Numbered from the stretch's first letter, positions 19,820 through 29,591 are shown. The stretch is 64,000 nt of DNA from Sideroxydans sp. (GCA_028707175.1 JAQTUV010000001.1:1-64000), one strand, 5' to 3'. The notes: generated by a model from the letters alone, not told the origin. Program-made: numbers and translations.

Positions 19820-21092
19820 GCCCACGTCAATACCTAAAAACCAACATGGGCGAGATAAGCTCATCGAATTTGCATTTATCGCATTCTTGGTGATTGCATT
19901 CGTTGGTCTTACACCATTCGCGGCACGTGAGGCGTTACAAGACATCGTCGATACGGCAGGTGAGGTTGATATCTTGCGACAAGTCATCACAATCTCAATT
20001 TCACTTCTAATAATTTTCAGCGGGTTAAGAGGTCAATCTCGTTCGCTCGTTGAAATCATTGGTATCCCAGTGCTGCTAATACTTGCATGGTCTGCGATAA
20101 CTTTGTTTTGGTCGCCAGTGCCGTGGATTGGTTTGCGCCGTCTGGCACTTGCAGGCGTTGTGATTGCAACTATATTTGTAGCTGTCGATGCAATGGGAGT
20201 GGGCAGGGCACTTCACTTGTTTGCATTCGCGTTGTTGGGTTTTGTGATGGTGAGCCTAGCGTCTGGGATGATAGTTACCAATGCTGTACATCAAGCAGAT
20301 GATTTTGAAGCTAGCGTGGCGGGGGCGTGGCGGGGAGTTTTTGCTCATAAAAATCAGGCGGGTTTCATCGCGGCAACGCAAATCATTATGGCTTACTATT
20401 TCTGGCAGATCCAAAAAAATCGAATCTGGCTGCTGGCTATTATTTCAGGCATCCTATTGGTGTTGCTCTCTCATTCAAAAACGCCCTTCGGTTTGCTGAT
20501 CCCAGCGGTTCTGGCGGGCATTCTCTTGAGTCGCCTTACATTGCATCCTTCAAGGGGGTCTTTATTTGCAGTCGCCGCATTGTTGTTTGCTTTCTCCTTG
20601 ATAGTAGTTGGGGCTATCGTGTCGGATGATTTGTTTGCGCTATTGCAAAATCCCGATTCATTTACGGGGAGGGCCGAAATTTGGATGGCATTGTTAAGTT
20701 TGATTCACGACCACTTATTGTTCGGGGTGGGGTACGGTTCCCTCTATAGCGTATCTATATATACGCCGTTGTTAGACTATGCACCCAGCTGGGTTTTGAT
20801 GCTGACACAAGGGCACAACGGCTATCTCGATATTATCGCGACACTAGGATTGGCTGGTTTTTCTTTGTTTATATTTGTATTTTTAGCAAACCCCATGAGT
20901 AGGTTGTTGCAGATTAAGCGTGCCAATATCCATATGCTTGGCATGCTGTACTCATTGTTGATTTTTGTATTTTTGCACAATCTATTGGAAAGCTCTTTCC
21001 TAGATAAGGCGCAAATCCCTTGGGTTGTTTTATTGATTGTTTTTGCCGGAGTGCGCAATTTATCTAGGTGCACCACTAGCGTAATTAAGTGA
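19809..21092 (+). CDS. O-antigen ligase/polymerase-like membrane protein (Wzy/WaaL type)
   Basis: 427-residue membrane protein with about ten to twelve helices and a large loop containing the motif GHNGYLDIIATLGLAG, which matches the conserved HN..L region of Wzy_C proteins. It would polymerise or ligate the lipid-linked repeats in the periplasm. The ATG at 19809 overlaps the end of the upstream gene by 11 bp. It lies among the glycosyltransferases, suggesting it is the repeat-unit polymerase of this cluster; the second such protein (40332-41804) is beside Wzc. Confidence 0.8.
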   Translation: MVNKPTSIPKNQHGRDKLIEFAFIAFLVIAFVGLTPFAAREALQDIVDTAGEVDILRQVITISISLLIIFSGLRGQSRSLVEIIGIPVLLILAWSAITLFWSPVPWIGLRRLALAGVVIATIFVAVDAMGVGRALHLFAFALLGFVMVSLASGMIVTNAVHQADDFEASVAGAWRGVFAHKNQAGFIAATQIIMAYYFWQIQKNRIWLLAIISGILLVLLSHSKTPFGLLIPAVLAGILLSRLTLHPSRGSLFAVAALLFAFSLIVVGAIVSDDLFALLQNPDSFTGRAEIWMALLSLIHDHLLFGVGYGSLYSVSIYTPLLDYAPSWVLMLTQGHNGYLDIIATLGLAGFSLFIFVFLANPMSRLLQIKRANIHMLGMLYSLLIFVFLHNLLESSFLDKAQIPWVVLLIVFAGVRNLSRCTTSVIK

Positions 21093-21099
21093 GAATTAA

Positions 21100-22014
21100 A
21101 TGAGTAACCAACCCGTCGTCACCGTGGTGATACCAACATACAATCGTTCGGCATCAATATTAACTTCAATAAATTCCGTGTTTGAGCAAACCTTCTCAGA
21201 TTGGGAGTTGGTGGTTGTCGATGACGGATCAACTGATGATACGCAAAATAGAGTGGCCTCCATATCTGACTCAAGAATGAGATATATCAAGCAGGTCAAT
21301 GGCGGGGGCTCGAAAGCACGTAATGTTGGCATTGACGCTGCACGGGGGCGGTATGTGGCCTTTTTGGATTCAGATGATGTTTTACTCCCGCATCATCTGG
21401 AGAATGCACTGATACAGCTTGCTTTAAATATTAATTTTTGTTTTTACACTCAAGTTGTTGTTGAAAGAGATGACGAAACAACATTTTTGAAGCCTCCGCG
21501 CGCTATTGGAATGAAAGAACACATTTCTGACTACCTGTTGCGCGATCGTGGTTTTATTCAGACCAGTACAATAGTTGTGCCGCGAGAATTAGCTAAATTG
21601 ACCAGATTCGATGAAAATTTATCCTTTGGTCAAGATACTGATTTTGCGATACGCCTCGCAAATAATGGAGGTGAGTTCGTTATGGGCGCAACGCCGGGTG
21701 CAATCTGGAATGACCGTTATGATCCGAAGAGATTGTCTGCAAACCGTCGGCCAGAGCAGCGTTCTGCTTGGCTGCAGAGTGTTAAGTCGATAATTACAAA
21801 AAAAGCATTAATGGGAGACTATGGTTGGCATGTTGCAAAAGGGTATTTTGTAACGGGGCGCAGGCTTAAAGCTTTGGCTTTGTTTACTAGAGCAGCGGTG
21901 CTTGGTTGTTATAAGCCGAAACTGGCCGTTGTCGTATTTCTTCAAGTAGTTCTTTCAAAATCCGCATATCGGAAATTATCGGATTTACTTTTGAAGATTG
22001 GTGCACAGCCATAG
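21100..22014 (+). CDS. Family 2 glycosyltransferase
   Basis: 304 residues. Classic GT2 N-terminus VTVVIPTYNRSASILTSINSV, nucleotide-binding VVVDDGSTDDT, GGGSKARNVGIDAARGRYVAFLDSDD with the DxD, and a later FGQDTDFAIRLANNGG. Cytoplasmic, transferring one sugar of the repeat unit. It starts at an ATG 7 bp after the upstream stop and the gene is part of the same run. Confidence 0.9.
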   Translation: MSNQPVVTVVIPTYNRSASILTSINSVFEQTFSDWELVVVDDGSTDDTQNRVASISDSRMRYIKQVNGGGSKARNVGIDAARGRYVAFLDSDDVLLPHHLENALIQLALNINFCFYTQVVVERDDETTFLKPPRAIGMKEHISDYLLRDRGFIQTSTIVVPRELAKLTRFDENLSFGQDTDFAIRLANNGGEFVMGATPGAIWNDRYDPKRLSANRRPEQRSAWLQSVKSIITKKALMGDYGWHVAKGYFVTGRRLKALALFTRAAVLGCYKPKLAVVVFLQVVLSKSAYRKLSDLLLKIGAQP

Positions 22015-22021
22015 TCCTACA

Positions 22022-23128
22022 ATGAACCGCCGCAAGTTCCTTTTGTTGAGCAGCCTTGCTTGGGCAGGGCTTGCTTTCCGTGGAAACGGTATTGCAGAAG
22101 CTCAGCAAATATCCAAGCGAAGCTTGACGTTGCGCGATATAGCTCGTGGCTCTGGCTATGATATTGGTTGCGCAATGACAACATCAAGGTTTGAGGACAA
22201 GCTTTTTATGGAGGCGGTGCGGCGTGAATGTAGCTGTATCGTCGCCGAGTACCAATCTAAGCGACATGTCCTTGAGCCATCTCGTGGCATGTTTGACTTT
22301 GAGGGCATGGATCGTCTAGTCGCCTTCGCGCATAAAAATAAAATGAAATTTCGCGGCCATACTTTGGTTTGGCATGCTGCAAATCCGGCTTGGCTGGTGG
22401 CGGAACTCAACGATGTACCTAAAGAGGGGGGGCTTACCGAATACATAGCAAAAGTGGTCGGCCGATATCGTGGGCGTGTTCATTCTTGGGACGTGGTTAA
22501 TGAAGCTATAAATCCAGCAGATGGTCGAAGTGATGGTTTAAGGGAATCTATTTGGCTAAAAGCATTTGGTACGAGCTATATCGATATGGCATTCCATGCA
22601 GCCCATGAGGCTGATCCTAATGCGAGCCTTGTTTACAACGATTACAACACTGAAGGGGTTTGGAAATACGGTGACGCTTGGCGTAGTTCTACCATTGAAA
22701 TGTTGGCGGGTATGAAAGCGAGGGGGGTTCCAATTCATGCTTATGGTATGCAGGCGCACCTCGATCCCAATGACAGGCCGATTGATCCTAAGGTTCTTGC
22801 CAATTTTTTACAGGAGATTAAAGACTTGGGGTTGCGCATACAAGTAACCGAGCTTGATGTGCGTGATTTTAAATTAGGAAGATCGGTTGAGGAAAAGAAC
22901 AGGATTGCAGCGGAGACAACCAAGTTGTTCCTTGATGTGGTGCTGAGCTTATCCGTAACGGACGAGATACTCACTTGGGGTTTATCTGACAAGTATAGTT
23001 GGTTGAATGACTCCAAAAATGCGCCATTTTATGGAGGGATACCGTCACCTTTGCCGCTTGATTGGAAGATGGTAAGAAAGCCTATGTGGTACGCAATAGC
23101 AAAATCAATTGCTGTAAAAACTAAGTAA
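22022..23128 (+). CDS. GH10 endo-beta-1,4-xylanase-like glycanase, secreted
   Basis: 368 residues from the ATG at 22022. The N-terminus MNRRKFLLLSSLAWAGLAF resembles a twin-arginine (Tat) signal peptide. GH10 hallmarks are all present: GHTLVWHAANPAW, WDVVNEA with acid/base E161, YNDYNTE, AYGMQAHLDP, and VTELDVRD with nucleophile E277, then WGLSDKYSWL. Family members hydrolyse xylan or related beta-1,4 glycans. Sitting between a glycosyltransferase and acyltransferases, this one probably trims or releases the exopolysaccharide itself rather than degrading plant xylan; that is inference. Confidence 0.9.
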   Translation: MNRRKFLLLSSLAWAGLAFRGNGIAEAQQISKRSLTLRDIARGSGYDIGCAMTTSRFEDKLFMEAVRRECSCIVAEYQSKRHVLEPSRGMFDFEGMDRLVAFAHKNKMKFRGHTLVWHAANPAWLVAELNDVPKEGGLTEYIAKVVGRYRGRVHSWDVVNEAINPADGRSDGLRESIWLKAFGTSYIDMAFHAAHEADPNASLVYNDYNTEGVWKYGDAWRSSTIEMLAGMKARGVPIHAYGMQAHLDPNDRPIDPKVLANFLQEIKDLGLRIQVTELDVRDFKLGRSVEEKNRIAAETTKLFLDVVLSLSVTDEILTWGLSDKYSWLNDSKNAPFYGGIPSPLPLDWKMVRKPMWYAIAKSIAVKTK

Positions 23129-23166
23129 ACTTTTCGTATGGCGAATGAGAATGGAGTTAAATTATT

Positions 23167-25040
23167 GTGAAGAATAAGTACTATCGCTCTGATGTGGATG
23201 GGTTGAGGACGGTTGCAGTTATTCCAGTAATTCTGTTTCATGCGGGTATTACATCAATTGCAGGTGTGCCGATCGCATCCGGCGGATTTATTGGTGTCGA
23301 TGTTTTTTTTGTTATTTCTGGATTTTTGATCTCAAAAATCATCTATTCGGAAATTAACAACAAATCGTATTCGGTTGTTGATTTCTATTCTCGCCGCGTA
23401 AAGCGGATTTTCCCCGCGCTGTTCGCCCTCTATTTGTCTTGTCTTGTCTTGTGCTTGTCGCATTTGTTGGCATTATGGATGATGCCGTGCAGGTTCGAAA
23501 TGCTGCCATCTCGTCCATATTTTTTGTCTCGAATAATTTCTTTGCATCTCATGCTGGCTATTTCGACAGCGCTGCCCAACACAATCCTTTACTGCATACT
23601 TGGTCGTTATCGATTGAGGAACAGTTCTATATCATCTTTCCAATTTTGCTTTTAGCAATACGTAATCTTCGCCATCAGTTGCGACTTTCAGTCCTTGGGG
23701 TATTAATGTTGGGGAGTTTGGGTGCCTCAATTTATCTGTCTTTCACTGCCCCAGATACTGCGTACTACAGCATTGCTACTAGAGCTTGGGAGCTTGCCAT
23801 TGGGGGGCTTCTTGCAATTGCCGCACCCCGTAAATCGCCTATTTGGATGGGTGAATTGCTGGGTATCGTGGGTTTGCTAGCGATTCTTATTGCTACTGCA
23901 ACTTTTGATGCATCAACTACGTTCCCTGGCTATGCCGCCTTGTTGCCGACCCTTGGTGCTGCCGCCCTTCTATATTCCGGAACACATCACTCGACGGTAG
24001 CGTCACGCTTATTAAGTTGGCAACCGATGCGAGTTGTCGGTCTTATGTCCTATTCATTGTATTTATGGCATTGGCCAATTTTGGTATTCATGCGGCAATT
24101 GGGGTATGGCAGCCGCAAGGAAGCCTTCGTTGGCATTATGATCTGCTTTGTAATCGCTTGGTTGTCTTGGCGGTTTGTTGAGCAGCCCTTCCGCAAGCCA
24201 AAGACTGTTTGGAAGCCTAGTGCTGTGGTTACGGGTGGGGTGGTGGCAATGGTGTTGACAACATTGCTGGCAATAAGCAGCGTACCACTGAATGCTTTTC
24301 TATTGCCCATGACTGACCGTGCACGCACCATCGCGCAATTCGATACCACATCTGCGCGTACGGAGATGCGTGAAGGGATTTGTTTCCTAACCAACCAGAA
24401 TGATTATTCTCTCTTCCGCACAGATGTGTGCCTAGCACTCGACTCAAAACGAGTAAATGTACTGTTAATGGGGGATAGTCACGCAGCTCAGTACTACGAG
24501 GCGCTTCGTCAGACTAATCCGGAAATTAACATTATCCAAGCTACCTCTTCTGGTTGCTTGCCGCTCTTGGGGGCTAGTGGTGAGCGTAACTGTAGGAAAA
24601 TGTTCGAGTACATTGTCGAGGAGTTCCTCCCAGAAAATCATGTCGATATGATTGTGCTGGCGGGTCGATGGAGGGAGGATTCTGTCGAAAAAGCCTACAA
24701 AACAGCGGAAAAGTTACTTGCGCATACCAATAAAGTCGTCATTGTTGGCACCAATGCTGAATTTAGATCTGCACTGCCACGTGTGTTGGTCGAATCTGAA
24801 ATACGAAATGAGCCAGACCTCATCAAAGCATTTGCTTCGCCTGTACCTAGGCAGGTAGATAAAGCGTTTCAAGCTTATGGTAGTCAAAGGCCTGAGATTT
24901 CCTATGTCTCGTACTTTTCAACCATGTGCCGAATTGAATGCCCAATTTTTTCGAGTACTGGAGAGCCTCTGATCTATGATACAAATCATCTAACGTTGTC
25001 GGCGGCCATGGATTTCCTGAAAGCAGCCGGACCATTGTAG
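23167..25040 (+). pseudogene. OafA/YrhL-type acyltransferase with SGNH domain, frameshifted at a (GTCTT)3 tract
   Basis: Two overlapping frames together make one protein. The first (GTG at 23167, SD GGAG) gives the acyltransferase-3 N-terminus: RSDVDGLRTVAVIPVILFHAG, GGFIGVDVFFVISGFLI and YSRRVKRIFPALF. It leaves frame at 23436-23450. The second continues with NPLLHTWSLSIEEQFYIIFP, about ten membrane helices, and a C-terminal SGNH hydrolase-like domain with GDSHAAQYYE and a final TNHLTLSAA. With two GTCTT units instead of three the frame would read straight through (LSCLVLVAFVGIMDD). Such enzymes O-acetylate cell-surface glycans. All catalytic blocks are otherwise intact, so this is either a very recent loss or a switchable gene. 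Confidence 0.85.
23436..23450 (+). repeat. Pentanucleotide tract (GTCTT)3
   Basis: Three perfect tandem GTCTT units, followed by GTGCTTGTC, at the exact point where the acyltransferase reading frame shifts. Removal of one unit, or addition of two, restores the frame. Confidence 0.9.
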
Positions 25041-25129
25041 GTATAGGCTGACTATTGCTCTAACAACTTTCCCCAATCTTTCGTCTTCAAATGATAATTC
25101 AACATGGCAATAACACTAGACAAGAAAAA

Positions 25130-26176
25130 ATGATGACTTATCGGGGGGGGCGGGTGGATTGGGTGGATTACGCCAAAGCGTTGGGAATTATTTTAGTTGT
25201 ATATGGGCACGTGGCGCGTGGGTTGAAGAATGCAGGTTTTAACTTTCCAATTAATATATTTACGCTCGCCGATAGCATTGTTTATAGCTTTCATATGCCC
25301 CTATTTTTCTTTTTGTCGGGGTTGTTTTTTTGTCGCTCTCTCTCTAACAGGGGGGCGAGGGGGCTGCTCCTTGATAAAGTTGATACCATTTTTTACCCAT
25401 ATTTACTTTGGTCTTTCTTGCAGGGGGCAGTAGAGGTTTCGTTGTCTAACTACACAAACGGAAATATATCGTTCGGGGAGGTGTTGCACTTTTGGAGTCC
25501 TCGGGCGCAATTTTGGTTTCTGTATGCTTTGTTTCTGGTTTTTACTGTCGCCACGGCAATTTATTGCGTAATTTCAGAGAGGTTGACGATGGCTATATTC
25601 ATACTTGTGTCGCTGCTATACGTAATTTCCTCGGAATTTCCTAATCTCGGTGCACTTGGTTTGGTTTGTCAAAACCTAGTATTTTTTATTTTTGGGGTGG
25701 CTTTTAAAAAATACAATTTGTCGGATCGATTTTCTTCCTCAAGTTCACTTTTCATGGTGGCTATTGCTTTCATTGTGGGGCAATATATTTTTCACGGGTA
25801 TTTAGCCAAAGTGTATACGGATAAGGGATTTGAATCGCTGTTCTTGGCGTGTATCTCAATAATACTTGTGGTTTCTGTATCAGTTGCAATGTCAAAGAAA
25901 CCCAATCGATTTATTGCGTTCATCGGCGCATCTTCGATGGCGATTTACGTTATGCATATTTTGGCAGGAAGTGGTGCCAGAATCTTTTTAAGCAAGATAT
26001 TGAGCGTTGACTCTTTGTCCATACATTTGGTGGTTGGTTGCTTTGCTGGTGTGTTGTTGCCATTACTTGCGTTAAAAATAATTAGTGCCGCAAAAATTCC
26101 CTATGTATTTTCAGCGCCAGTAAGCAAATGGATTGAGGTCTTGTATGGGAAGATTTTACGGACAACCAACCGTTGA
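25130..26176 (+). CDS. Membrane acyltransferase (acyltransferase-3 family)
   Basis: 348 residues from the ATG at 25130. N-terminus RVDWVDYAKALGIILVVYGHV has the catalytic His of the family; FHMPLFFFLSGLFF follows; about ten membrane helices overall. Likely O-acylates the exopolysaccharide. An upstream in-frame ATG at 25091 would add 13 residues; neither has a good binding site. A run of eight G (25143-25150) lies within codons 5-7 of this start, where slippage would switch the gene off. It ends overlapping the TTG that precedes the next acyltransferase. Confidence 0.85.
   Translation: MMTYRGGRVDWVDYAKALGIILVVYGHVARGLKNAGFNFPINIFTLADSIVYSFHMPLFFFLSGLFFCRSLSNRGARGLLLDKVDTIFYPYLLWSFLQGAVEVSLSNYTNGNISFGEVLHFWSPRAQFWFLYALFLVFTVATAIYCVISERLTMAIFILVSLLYVISSEFPNLGALGLVCQNLVFFIFGVAFKKYNLSDRFSSSSSLFMVAIAFIVGQYIFHGYLAKVYTDKGFESLFLACISIILVVSVSVAMSKKPNRFIAFIGASSMAIYVMHILAGSGARIFLSKILSVDSLSIHLVVGCFAGVLLPLLALKIISAAKIPYVFSAPVSKWIEVLYGKILRTTNR
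25143..25150 (+). repeat. G8 homopolymer at the start of an acyltransferase gene
   Basis: Eight consecutive G a few codons after the predicted start. Other G7 runs lie at 19018-19024, 22426-22432 and 26467-26473 in neighbouring glycan genes. Confidence 0.6.
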
Positions 26177-26205
26177 ATACACAACCAATCACCTCAAGTA
26201 CGTTT

Positions 26206-27273
26206 ATGCGAAATCAGACCATTGATATAGTTAAAGGACTTGGAATTCTTCTTGTTGTGTTTGGGCACAACTGGCTGGTTATTCATAACAAGGGGGAGCT
26301 TTTTAGGGTAATTTTTTCATTTCACATGCCATTGTTTTTTCTAATCTCAGGCATCTTTCTAAAAGCGCAGGGTAGATTTGGTGCTTTTGCGGTTTCAAAG
26401 GCAGATTCACTACTTAAGCCCTATTGGGTCGTACTGATCGCACTTGGCTTATTGAAGGTTGCAGCAGGGGGGGCGTTCTGGCCATATTTTCTGGGGGTGC
26501 TTTATGGTGCAGGGGACACAATATTGTGGATTCCTCTTTGGTTTTTACCCCATCTTTTCGTTGTATTGCTATGTGTTTGGTCAGTGCTTGTGGTGGCTTC
26601 GAAAACGGAATTCGAGCAGTACTGGCTGTGGTTGGCTGTTTTTATATTCCTAGCTGTTGGCTATGTCGTGATAGGACGGTTTTCGGAGGGCGTACTTCCG
26701 ACTTACATGTCAGCAACTTTTCTCGGTGCGGAAGCCGTAAGAGGGCTTCCGTTTAGTATTGATCTGATATTTCTTAGCGCGGCGTTTGTTTTACTTGGAT
26801 ATCTGTTTAGAAATCAGATTGGTGCTATGAATTTTCATTTTGGGCACTTCCTGCTTGCATTGATTATATTCTCTACTCTGCATTATCTTTTCGATGAAAC
26901 AATAGATTTTAACCTTAGGTTGTATGGGCAATTTTTTATTGCCACCTTGCAAGCCTTGGCAGGTATTTATCTTGTTGTTTCTGCTGCGGCCTTTTTATCT
27001 AGGTACAAGTGGATTGGGCAGGTTCTGGCTTATGTTGGATCAGGTAGCTTATTTATCTTGATATTCCATTCATTTTTTCAGGGGAAGATATTCGCTCTGA
27101 TGTCTCGTTTTCTTTCAAATGATTATTTGAGTTCGCTGGTTTCGTTCGGTGTCGGAGTGATTATGCCTCTTTTCATTCTTGAGGTTGTTCGGCGGCAGAA
27201 AATTTTGGCAGCATTGCTTTTACCACTGAAGAAAAGTGTTCGGTTGAATTCGCTACATACCGTAAAAAATTAG
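26206..27273 (+). CDS. Membrane acyltransferase (acyltransferase-3 family)
   Basis: 355 residues. N-terminal MRNQTIDIVKGLGILLVVFGHNW carries the family's catalytic His, then FHMPLFFLISGIFLKA, and nine or ten further helices. The third acyltransferase in a row; similar in general layout to its upstream neighbour but clearly diverged. The ATG at 26206 is the natural family start; a TTG at 26173 overlapping the upstream stop is an alternative. Substrate and acyl group unknown. Confidence 0.85.
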   Translation: MRNQTIDIVKGLGILLVVFGHNWLVIHNKGELFRVIFSFHMPLFFLISGIFLKAQGRFGAFAVSKADSLLKPYWVVLIALGLLKVAAGGAFWPYFLGVLYGAGDTILWIPLWFLPHLFVVLLCVWSVLVVASKTEFEQYWLWLAVFIFLAVGYVVIGRFSEGVLPTYMSATFLGAEAVRGLPFSIDLIFLSAAFVLLGYLFRNQIGAMNFHFGHFLLALIIFSTLHYLFDETIDFNLRLYGQFFIATLQALAGIYLVVSAAAFLSRYKWIGQVLAYVGSGSLFILIFHSFFQGKIFALMSRFLSNDYLSSLVSFGVGVIMPLFILEVVRRQKILAALLLPLKKSVRLNSLHTVKN

Positions 27274-27302
27274 TAACTAAAAAAAGGTTAGGTAAGTCAA
27301 TC

Positions 27303-28274
27303 ATGAGGATATTAATTGCTGGCGGTGCTGGTTACATTGGCTCACATATGGTGCGCATGCTTGATTCACTTGGTCATCAGGTGGTCACGTTCGATGATCT
27401 TTCTGCTGGTTTTCGCGATGCTGTGTTGGGCGGTGAGTTCGTTCAGGGTAGCTTGCATGACAAGGTGGCACTGAAATCACTTTTTGATGCAAATCAGTTT
27501 GATGCAGTCGTGCATTTTGCTGGATCTATTGCGGTGGGTGAGTCTGTTCGTGATCCAGCGAAGTATTATCAAAACAATCTTGCTGGCACGTTGAATCTAT
27601 TCGATGCGATGCGTGAACATGGCGTGAACAAGATAGTGTTCTCTTCCACAGCGGCGATATTCGGTAATCCTCAGTATGTGCCCATTGATGAGGTTCACCC
27701 TCAGTCGCCTATCAATCCCTATGGCATGACCAAGTGGATCACTGAGCAGATGTTGCGTGATTACGATTCGGCCTATGGATTCCGTTCAGTTGCTTTGCGT
27801 TATTTCAATGCAGCAGGCGCATCGCCCGATGCGGCTTTGGGGGAGCGGCATGATCCCGAGACGCATTTGATTCCGTTGGTGCTGCGTGCTGCCAAAGGTG
27901 AGCTGCCTGCATTGACAGTGTTCGGCACAGATTACGACACGCCAGATGGAACATGCGTGCGGGACTACATTCACATTGAGGATTTGTGTGCGGCGCATGT
28001 GCTGGCGTTGCAGCATTTGATATCGGGTGGCGATAGTCGTGCCTATAACTTAGGCAATGGACAGGGCTATTCCGTTAAGCAGGTGATCGAGGTTGCTGAA
28101 AAGGTGTGCGGCAAATCTGTACCCGTGCAATATGGGCCGCGCCGCGCGGGTGATCCTCCTAGCTTGGTGGCAGATGCTTCTAAGATTCGCAAAGATTGGG
28201 GCTGGGAGCCGAAATATGGCGAGTTGGAAACAATCATCAAACATGCGTGGCAGTGGGAAGTTAGGAAGCGTTAA
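27303..28274 (+). CDS. galE: UDP-glucose 4-epimerase
   Basis: Interconverts UDP-glucose and UDP-galactose (or the N-acetyl forms). 323 residues: NAD-binding GGAGYIGSHMV at residues 7-17, HFAGSIAVGESV, SSTAAIFG, and the catalytic Y140-x3-K144 (YGMTK), then RYFNAAGASPDAALGERHDPETHLIPL, which is the GalE signature. Normal length. It ends the AT-richer glycan block; a repeat-filled gap separates it from rfbB. Confidence 0.95.
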   Translation: MRILIAGGAGYIGSHMVRMLDSLGHQVVTFDDLSAGFRDAVLGGEFVQGSLHDKVALKSLFDANQFDAVVHFAGSIAVGESVRDPAKYYQNNLAGTLNLFDAMREHGVNKIVFSSTAAIFGNPQYVPIDEVHPQSPINPYGMTKWITEQMLRDYDSAYGFRSVALRYFNAAGASPDAALGERHDPETHLIPLVLRAAKGELPALTVFGTDYDTPDGTCVRDYIHIEDLCAAHVLALQHLISGGDSRAYNLGNGQGYSVKQVIEVAEKVCGKSVPVQYGPRRAGDPPSLVADASKIRKDWGWEPKYGELETIIKHAWQWEVRKR

Positions 28275-28288
28275 AAATTTTTGGTTGT

Positions 28289-28470
28289 GTTGGGCTGAAG
28301 CCAGACTTACAGGGTTTCAGCACCAACACCACACGCTCAATCACGACCTACAGGGCGTGGGTTGTAGGTCGGGTTTCCCCGAAGGGGCAGGATGAGGTTT
28401 AACGATTGTTGTCGGGCTGAAGCCCGACCTACAGAGGCGGTGGTTTGTAGGTCGGACTTTAGTCCGACAG
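28289..28470. repeat. Cluster of REP-like palindromes
   Basis: The gap between galE and rfbB holds several hairpins of the GTAGGTCGG type: around 28291-28312, 28363-28390, 28409-28433 (GTCGGGCTGAAGCCCGAC) and 28446-28470 (GTCGGACTTTAGTCCGAC). A stretch at 28318-28355 resembles, in reverse, part of the 83-bp element. Confidence 0.7.
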
Positions 28471-28538
28471 CGCAGGATAAGTTTGAACAACGAATTCAAG
28501 TATCATTTTTATATTAATTAGCCAGTGAGATTCAGAAC

Positions 28539-29591
28539 ATGAAAACCATCCTCATCACCGGCGGTGCCGGTTTTATCGGCTCTGCGGTCGTGCGCCAAAT
28601 GATCAACGAGACGGACTATAAAGTCGTCAACGTGGATAAGCTCACTTATGCGGGCAATCTGCAATCGCTGGTGTCTGTTTCCAATAATCCGCGTTACAAG
28701 TTCGAGCAGGTGGATATCTGCGATGCGGCGGAAGTGAGCCGTGTGTTCCGTGAGCATCAGCCTGATGCCATCATGCACTTGGCGGCCGAGTCGCATGTGG
28801 ATCGTTCCATCACCGGCCCTGCGGATTTCATCCAGACCAATATCGTTGGCACCTACACTTTGTTAGAGGCCGCGCGTGCGCACTGGAACAGCCTAGAAGG
28901 TGAGCGCAAAGCCAATTTCCGTTTCCATCATATTTCTACCGATGAGGTATATGGCAGCTTGGGCGATGCAGGTTTTTTCACTGAGGACACAGCCTACGAA
29001 CCTAACTCACCTTATTCGGCCAGCAAAGCATCGAGCGACCATTTGGTGCGCGCATGGCACCACACCTATGGCATGCCCGTGGTGACAACGAATTGTTCCA
29101 ACAACTACGGCCCGTATCATTTCCCCGAAAAGCTCATCCCGCTGGTGATCTTGAATGCGGTGAACGGCAAGCCACTGCCCATCTACGGCAAGGGCGACAA
29201 CATCCGTGATTGGTTGTATGTGGATGACCATGCACGTGCCCTGCGCACTGTGTTGGAAACAGGCAAGTTGGGCGAGACCTACAACATCGGCGGTTGGAAC
29301 GAGAAAACCAACCTCGAAGTGGTGCAAGCTATCTGTGTTTTGTTGGATGAGTTACATCCACAAGGCGCGCCACACGCCAATCTCATCACCTACGTTGCCG
29401 ACCGCGCAGGCCACGACAAACGTTACGCCATCGACGCCACCAAGATCGCCGACGATCTAGGCTGGAAGCCACAAGAGACCTTTGAGACCGGCCTGCGTAA
29501 GACCGTGGCTTGGTATCTTGAGAACACCGATTGGGTGAAGGGTGTGACCAGTGGTGAGTATCAGAATTGGATCAAGAAGCAGTACGCGTGA
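28539..29591 (+). CDS. rfbB: dTDP-glucose 4,6-dehydratase
   Basis: Second step of dTDP-L-rhamnose synthesis. 350 residues with [34 protein letters not shown] (catalytic Asp-Glu), the Y-x3-K motif [24 protein letters not shown] and [16 protein letters not shown]. All residues expected of RmlB are present. It lies upstream of rfbA, rfbC and rfbD, but the MNT-HEPN pair is interposed. Confidence 0.97.
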   Translation: MKTILITGGAGFIGSAVVRQMINETDYKVVNVDKLTYAGNLQSLVSVSNNPRYKFEQVDICDAAEVSRVFREHQPDAIMHLAAESHVDRSITGPADFIQTNIVGTYTLLEAARAHWNSLEGERKANFRFHHISTDEVYGSLGDAGFFTEDTAYEPNSPYSASKASSDHLVRAWHHTYGMPVVTTNCSNNYGPYHFPEKLIPLVILNAVNGKPLPIYGKGDNIRDWLYVDDHARALRTVLETGKLGETYNIGGWNEKTNLEVVQAICVLLDELHPQGAPHANLITYVADRAGHDKRYAIDATKIADDLGWKPQETFETGLRKTVAWYLENTDWVKGVTSGEYQNWIKKQYA

